NCBI RefSeq assembly: GCF_036884255.1
Contig: NZ_CP145605.1
Coordinates: forward strand, 6,323,001 to 6,387,000
Length of the DNA stretch: 64,000 nt
Reading direction: 5' to 3'
Source of the DNA: Paenibacillus tundrae
Lineage (GTDB): Bacteria > Bacillota > Bacilli > Paenibacillales > Paenibacillaceae
Positions within the stretch are counted from its first letter, which is position 1, and each line of letters starts with the position of its first letter. Position numbers and translations under genes: made by a program. The notes below the pieces were generated by a model. It saw only the letters and a list, made by a program, of their open reading frames with translations, was not told where the DNA came from and searched no databases. This document shows positions 60,767 to 64,000 of the stretch, one piece after another.

Positions 60767-60973
60767 ATGTTTAGTGTGTATATATTGCAAAGATGCAAAT
60801 TAGGAGCTCATGTACGAATATATCTAAATTCCAAGTCTATTGAGGGAATCTATGCTGGCTTTGCCTTTGATTCAGTCGTGATCAATAAGAGTGATTCGCT
60901 TGTCTATGTCCATCCCCGCATGATTTCTGCTGTGCAGGTCATATTCCCAAGAAAAAAGAAGCGGAAAATCTAG
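60767..60973 (+). CDS. Small Sm-like beta protein A (hypothetical)
   Basis: 68 residues. The core LGAHVRIYLNSKSIEGIYAG followed by VVINKSD and ISAVQVI aligns with the small protein at 61028-61249 (LGANIRVHFQ, GKYAG, VLILN, ITAIDVI). The alternating strands resemble an Sm/Hfq-like barrel, although this is only a fold guess. The ribosome site GGGAGG is 9 nt upstream, the tail is very basic (FPRKKKRKI) and could bind nucleic acid. Its terminator overlaps the stop codon. Confidence 0.6.
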   Translation: MFSVYILQRCKLGAHVRIYLNSKSIEGIYAGFAFDSVVINKSDSLVYVHPRMISAVQVIFPRKKKRKI

Positions 60974-60990
60974 TTTCCGCTTCTTCTTTT
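60957..60990 (+). terminator. Terminator overlapping the end of small protein A
   Basis: GAAGCGGAAA (60958-60967) pairs with TTTCCGCTTC (60974-60983), then TTCTTTTTGC; the stop codon lies in the loop. It is A-rich on the left, so it may also act on the minus strand for the small protein B gene. Confidence 0.85.
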
Positions 60991-61027
60991 TGCTTCTCTT
61001 TCATGCGTTCTTTTTGTCTTGTCTTCT

Positions 61028-61249
61028 TTAGATAACGTCTATTGCTGTAATTTGATTGACTGGGAAATAAGCAGTCTCATTCACATTAACAAATCTATTA
61101 AGAATAAGCACTCCATTGTTCAGTCCGGCATATTTTCCGGTATGCGTTTGCCCTTGAAAGTGAACTCTAATATTAGCACCCAATCCCAGTTGTTTAATAA
61201 TTGATACGATAGCATAGTTGTTGTACGAATTCCCGTTGTTGTATCCCAT
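61028..61249 (-). CDS. Small Sm-like beta protein B (hypothetical)
   Basis: 73 residues, starting MGYNNGNSYNNYAIVS, then the core LGANIRVHFQGQTHTGKYAG, NNGVLILNRFVN and NQITAIDVI. The core aligns with small protein A on the opposite strand. Together they look like divergent copies of one gene now convergent. The Asn/Tyr/Gly-rich N-terminus recalls spore coat or exosporium proteins, but that is only a resemblance. The ATG at 61249 has GGAGG 9 nt upstream; an ATG at 61258 is less likely. Confidence 0.65.
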   Translation of the reverse strand: MGYNNGNSYNNYAIVSIIKQLGLGANIRVHFQGQTHTGKYAGLNNGVLILNRFVNVNETAYFPVNQITAIDVI

Positions 61250-61382
61250 TAAAATCATCCTCCTTCTGTTTTATAGTTTCATAGTATTCTCTATAACTCT
61301 ATCTTTCCTGTGCAGAGTTGCTAGGGAGGAGTGGATTTAATAGTATTGGTCACACTCCACTAGAGACAGTATCTAATAAATC

Positions 61383-61418
61383 AAAGGAGATCCTCTGCTT
61401 GAGCAGGGGATCTCCTTT
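61383..61418. terminator. Orphan terminator-like hairpin upstream of dbpA
   Basis: AAAGGAGATCC pairs perfectly with GGATCTCCTTT and CTGC with GCAG inside; CGTTTAATTTTT follows. No gene ends just before it on either strand: the plus-strand gene to the left is already terminated at 60990, and the minus-strand gene starts at 61249. It may end a short RNA from 61260-61383 or form part of the dbpA leader. Confidence 0.7.
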
Positions 61419-61563
61419 CGTTTAATTTTTAACGATTACATCTGAATTACATCAAATATTCCGTTAACGCTCCAACATATCGAGTATAATAAGAAGGTAT
61501 ACGCAAATAGTACGGTGTAATGCTAATATGTAGTATTCAAAACTAATGCAAAAGAGGTTAATC

Positions 61564-63009
61564 ATGAGCAAGCAACAATTTAGTGAGTTTCAGCTTGGAG
61601 AAGAAATTTTACGAGCACTGGACAGTCTGGGCTATGAGACAGCAACTGAGGTTCAGTCCAAAGTCATTCCAGTCGCCCTAGAGAATAAAGATCTGGTCGT
61701 CAAATCACAGACAGGTAGTGGTAAAACGGCTGCATACGGCATCCCGCTCTGTGAACAGGTCGATTGGAACGAGAATAAACCGCAAGCGTTGATTCTAACC
61801 CCTACCCGCGAGCTGGCATTGCAGGTTACCGAAGACATTACCAACATCGGCCGTTTCAAACGCATCAAGGCAACCGCACTATACGGACAATCGCCTTTTC
61901 ATGTCCAGAAGGCTGAGTTAAAACAACGAACTCATGTCGCTGTAGGTACGCCTGGTCGGGTGTTGGACCATATCGAACGCGGAACACTGCCACTGGATCG
62001 AATCGCCTATCTGGTCATTGATGAAGCCGATGAGATGTTGAATATGGGCTTCATTGAGACGGTGGGGGCTATTATTCAGGCATTGCCTCAGGAACGTGTA
62101 ACGATGCTCTTCTCCGCGACCTTCCCAGAAGATGTAGCCAATCTATCCCGTAAATACATGAAGGGCCCGGTGGAGATTGAGATCAAGGCAAGCGGACTGA
62201 CAACTGCCACGATTGAACATGCGGTTATTCATACTTCTGAAGTGAACAAAACGGCGCTGTTGCAAGACTTATTCATCGTGGAGAACCCGGATAGCTGTAT
62301 CGTATTCTGCCGCACGCAGGAGAATGTAGACAAGCTGTTCCGCGTGATGGCTGACCTCGACTATCCAGCAGATCGCATCCATGGCGGCATGGAGCAGGAC
62401 GAGCGAATTGAGGTCATGAATGCCTTCCGACGTGGACAATTCCGTTATTTAGTTGCGACGGATGTAGCTGCTCGGGGTATCGACATTACCAATATCACAC
62501 ATGTAATCAACTACGATATTCCGCTCGAAAAGGAAAGCTATGTTCACCGTACAGGCCGTACTGGGCGTGCAGGTCAGACGGGTAAAGCCTTTACCTTCAT
62601 CACGCCGAAGGATGGCAGACGCCTTGCTGAGATTGAATCCTATATCGGATTCGAGATCCCGGTGATTAAGGCTCCATCTGAAGATGCGGTAGATCGCCGC
62701 AGAGAAGAATTCGAGAAGCGGCTTAAGATTGTACCTGAGCGCAAAAAGGACAAACGCGAACAATTGAATCAGCAGATTATGAAGCTGAACTTCAATGGGG
62801 GCAAGAAGAAGAAACTTCGTGCTGTTGACTTCGTCGGAACCATCGCCAAGCTTGAAGGCGTGGGTGCAGACGATATTGGCATCATTACCATTCAGGATAA
62901 CGTAACAGATGTGGAGATTCTGAACGGCAAAGGGCCACTTGTGCTTGAAATGATGCAAAATACAACGATCAAAAAGATGCAGCTCAAGGTTCGTAAGGGC
63001 AAGAAGTAA
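61564..63009 (+). CDS. dbpA: DEAD-box RNA helicase with DbpA RNA-binding domain
   Basis: 481 residues. Motifs in order: the Q motif region near 20-30 (GYETATEVQSKVIP), SQTGSGKTAAYG (I), PTRELALQ (Ia), GTPGR (Ib), VIDEADEML (DEAD), LFSATF (III), VFCRT (IV) and YVHRTGRTGRAG (VI). The last 75 residues (LRAVDFVGTIAKLEGVGADDIGIITIQDNVTDVEIL) form the DbpA/YxiN RNA-binding domain, which directs it to 23S rRNA hairpin 92. It therefore works in large-subunit assembly. GAGG precedes the ATG at 61564 by 6 nt; an ATG at 61546 is less likely. Confidence 0.93.
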   Translation: MSKQQFSEFQLGEEILRALDSLGYETATEVQSKVIPVALENKDLVVKSQTGSGKTAAYGIPLCEQVDWNENKPQALILTPTRELALQVTEDITNIGRFKRIKATALYGQSPFHVQKAELKQRTHVAVGTPGRVLDHIERGTLPLDRIAYLVIDEADEMLNMGFIETVGAIIQALPQERVTMLFSATFPEDVANLSRKYMKGPVEIEIKASGLTTATIEHAVIHTSEVNKTALLQDLFIVENPDSCIVFCRTQENVDKLFRVMADLDYPADRIHGGMEQDERIEVMNAFRRGQFRYLVATDVAARGIDITNITHVINYDIPLEKESYVHRTGRTGRAGQTGKAFTFITPKDGRRLAEIESYIGFEIPVIKAPSEDAVDRRREEFEKRLKIVPERKKDKREQLNQQIMKLNFNGGKKKKLRAVDFVGTIAKLEGVGADDIGIITIQDNVTDVEILNGKGPLVLEMMQNTTIKKMQLKVRKGKK

Positions 63010-63044
63010 AATAGTAACCGTGTAGAATAGATACAAAACCATAT

Positions 63045-63080
63045 AGGGATAGCGGGCTTGATACCAAGCCTGCTATCCCT
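63045..63080 (+). terminator. Hairpin after dbpA
   Basis: AGGGATAGC pairs with GCTATCCCT and GGCTTG with CAAGCC across a 4-nt loop; the T tract is poor (ATTGTCATG). A probable terminator. Confidence 0.65.
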
Positions 63081-63290
63081 ATTGTCATGTGATGGTGATA
63101 TGGAATTGCGTTATATAGCTGGTGATGCAGTGTTATATGTACCCGTCTCCGTTAAATCGAGTTTAGTATGCATTATTGTAAATACAATGCCGCTATCTCT
63201 GCCATTGGACAACACCTTCAGCCCATGCCCGCTCGTCCTGCTCGTTCTAAATAAAATGTCGCTTTGTTCATTAATGGATGTATTGTTCAC

Positions 63291-63337
63291 TTGTCATCGA
63301 GTTTAGCCCAACTAGAATATAATTGAAAGCGCTATAT
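63291..63337 (+). promoter_or_regulatory. Promoter and cre-like site of the GH43 gene
   Basis: TTGTCA (63291-63296) and TAGAAT (63313-63318) are spaced 16 bp; a TATAAT at 63318-63323 is an alternative -10. TGAAAGCGCTATAT (63324-63337) matches the cre consensus at 12 of 14 positions and covers the start region, fitting CcpA repression. Confidence 0.6.
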
Positions 63338-63367
63338 TGATCTTTATTCTATCGGGAGGTGTATGTA

Positions 63368-64000
63368 ATGGGTAAAAGGCAAGCTGTCTGGTGTCTAGTC
63401 TTAGCACTCACGTTCACCCTGTTTGGTCTTCATCCAGAACGAACAAGTGCAGCAAGTGTCACGATAACCAACGGAACCGACTGGCTGGATACGGCGGACA
63501 ATCCCATCCATGCCAACAGCGGCAACATTCTGCAGGTAGGCTCGACGTATTATCTGTATGGTGAACATGCAGTAGGCGGCAAGTTCGACAGTGTTAACGT
63601 CTACACCTCCACGGATCTGAAGAATTGGACATTTAGCAATGCGATCCTGACGAAGGATTCTGCAACGGAATTGGCATCCAGCAAAATCGAACGTCCCAAA
63701 GTCATCTATAACGCCGCCACCTCCCAATATGTGCTATGGGCACATTATGAGAACGGAACGGATTACAACCTTGGGCGTGTAGCGGTAGCGACAAGTAGTA
63801 CACCGAATGGAAAATTTTCGTATGAGGGCAGTTTCCGCCCACTCGATTATGAATCCCGTGACATGACCGTATTCGTAGATACGGATGGCACAGGTTATCT
63901 GGTTACTGCTTCCCGTAAGAATGGCGGGGCTAATGATACGATGGCCATTTTCAAAATGAATGCGAGCTACACCGGAATTCAATCCTTCGAAGGCTGGCTA
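63368..64000 (+). CDS. GH43-type glycoside hydrolase (3' end missing)
   Basis: The gene runs off the right edge; 211 residues are visible. A signal peptide (KRQAVWCLVLALTFTLFG, cleavage near ERTSAAS) leads to a GH43-like start: HANSGNILQVGSTYYLYGEH, then VNVYTSTDLKNWTFSNAIL, IERPKVIYNAATSQYVLWAHY and SRDMTVFVDTDGTGYLV. This looks like the subfamily containing exo-beta-1,3-galactanase and related enzymes on plant arabinogalactan. The start ATG has GGGAGG 8 nt upstream. It is preceded by a cre-like site. Confidence 0.85.
   Translation, partial: MGKRQAVWCLVLALTFTLFGLHPERTSAASVTITNGTDWLDTADNPIHANSGNILQVGSTYYLYGEHAVGGKFDSVNVYTSTDLKNWTFSNAILTKDSATELASSKIERPKVIYNAATSQYVLWAHYENGTDYNLGRVAVATSSTPNGKFSYEGSFRPLDYESRDMTVFVDTDGTGYLVTASRKNGGANDTMAIFKMNASYTGIQSFEGWL

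Noticed and set aside
63058..63306. 82-codon plus-strand frame after dbpA
   Set aside because: Begins inside the terminator hairpin, lacks a ribosome site and has random-looking composition; the opposite strand looks slightly more protein-like.

Overview
The window looks like chromosome from a Paenibacillus species, possibly near the P. amylolyticus/P. xylanexedens group (inferred). The support is an SLH-anchored surface protein, two copper-amine-oxidase 'stalk' domain proteins, an RRNPP regulator/peptide pair of the Paenibacillus type, a Spo0E-like phosphatase, GH10 and GH43 glycosidases behind cre-like sites, strong GGAGG ribosome sites with many TTG/GTG starts, and a dispersed intergenic repeat containing TGCGTGTTCAAAAA. 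No rRNA, tRNA, CRISPR array, IS element or prophage was seen.

Layout. 1-5.8 kb: a partial membrane gene, arylamine N-acetyltransferase, Sfp-type phosphopantetheinyl transferase, then a Fur-controlled siderophore block on the minus strand (AraC regulator fused to a siderophore-binding domain, Fe-siderophore lipoprotein, trilactone-type esterase). 5.9-11.1 kb: Bax inhibitor-1 protein, GIY-YIG protein, a gene-free interval with a promoter, helix and terminator, then a MocR regulator, D-Ala-D-Ala ligase and GNAT enzyme. 11.1-17.6 kb: a stalk-domain lipoprotein apparently started at AUU, an acidic 46-residue protein, a DUF1877 protein, an XRE regulator coupled to an Ntn hydrolase that has Ser at the usual Cys position, a DUF4385 protein, a membrane protein and a luciferase-like monooxygenase. 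17.7-21.3 kb: a T-box (CUC, Leu, is the best specifier reading) ahead of a SAM methyltransferase, its promoter overlapping the stop codon of a DUF4179 anti-sigma-like gene that follows an ECF sigma gene. 21.4-28.5 kb: YjdM-like protein, VanZ/RDD protein, carboxylesterase, CPBP protease and a coupled HAD/SMR/metallophosphoesterase operon. 28.6-32.6 kb: a MalEFG-type ABC importer divergent from a GbsR-like regulator. 33-37 kb: a 1341-residue SLH protein. 37.2-42.4 kb: SDR/HxlR pair and a CdaR/glycerate kinase/GntP module. 42.6-50.6 kb: a YiiX-like protein, a CDP-diglyceride synthase-like protein, a lipoprotein, a LysM protein, an Ada operon and a YtrA-like GntR/ABC operon. 50.9-52.7 kb: Spo0E-like protein and the regulator/peptide pair. 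53-64 kb: aldo/keto reductase, diacylglycerol kinase, LRR-stalk protein, xylanase, 5'-nucleotidase, two small related proteins, DbpA helicase and a truncated GH43 gene.

The most interesting item is the peptide communication cassette at 51187-52672. A TPR-type XRE regulator overlaps by 38 nt an unannotated 46-codon gene for a secreted pro-peptide, with a Spo0E-like phosphatase gene just downstream. Other notable items are the Leu-type T-box on a methyltransferase, the AUU start, the Ser2 Ntn hydrolase, a symmetric 50-bp-period repeat at 32.69-32.89 kb, and the intergenic repeat family with full, half and minimal copies. All identifications come from reading the sequence; no database search was run.
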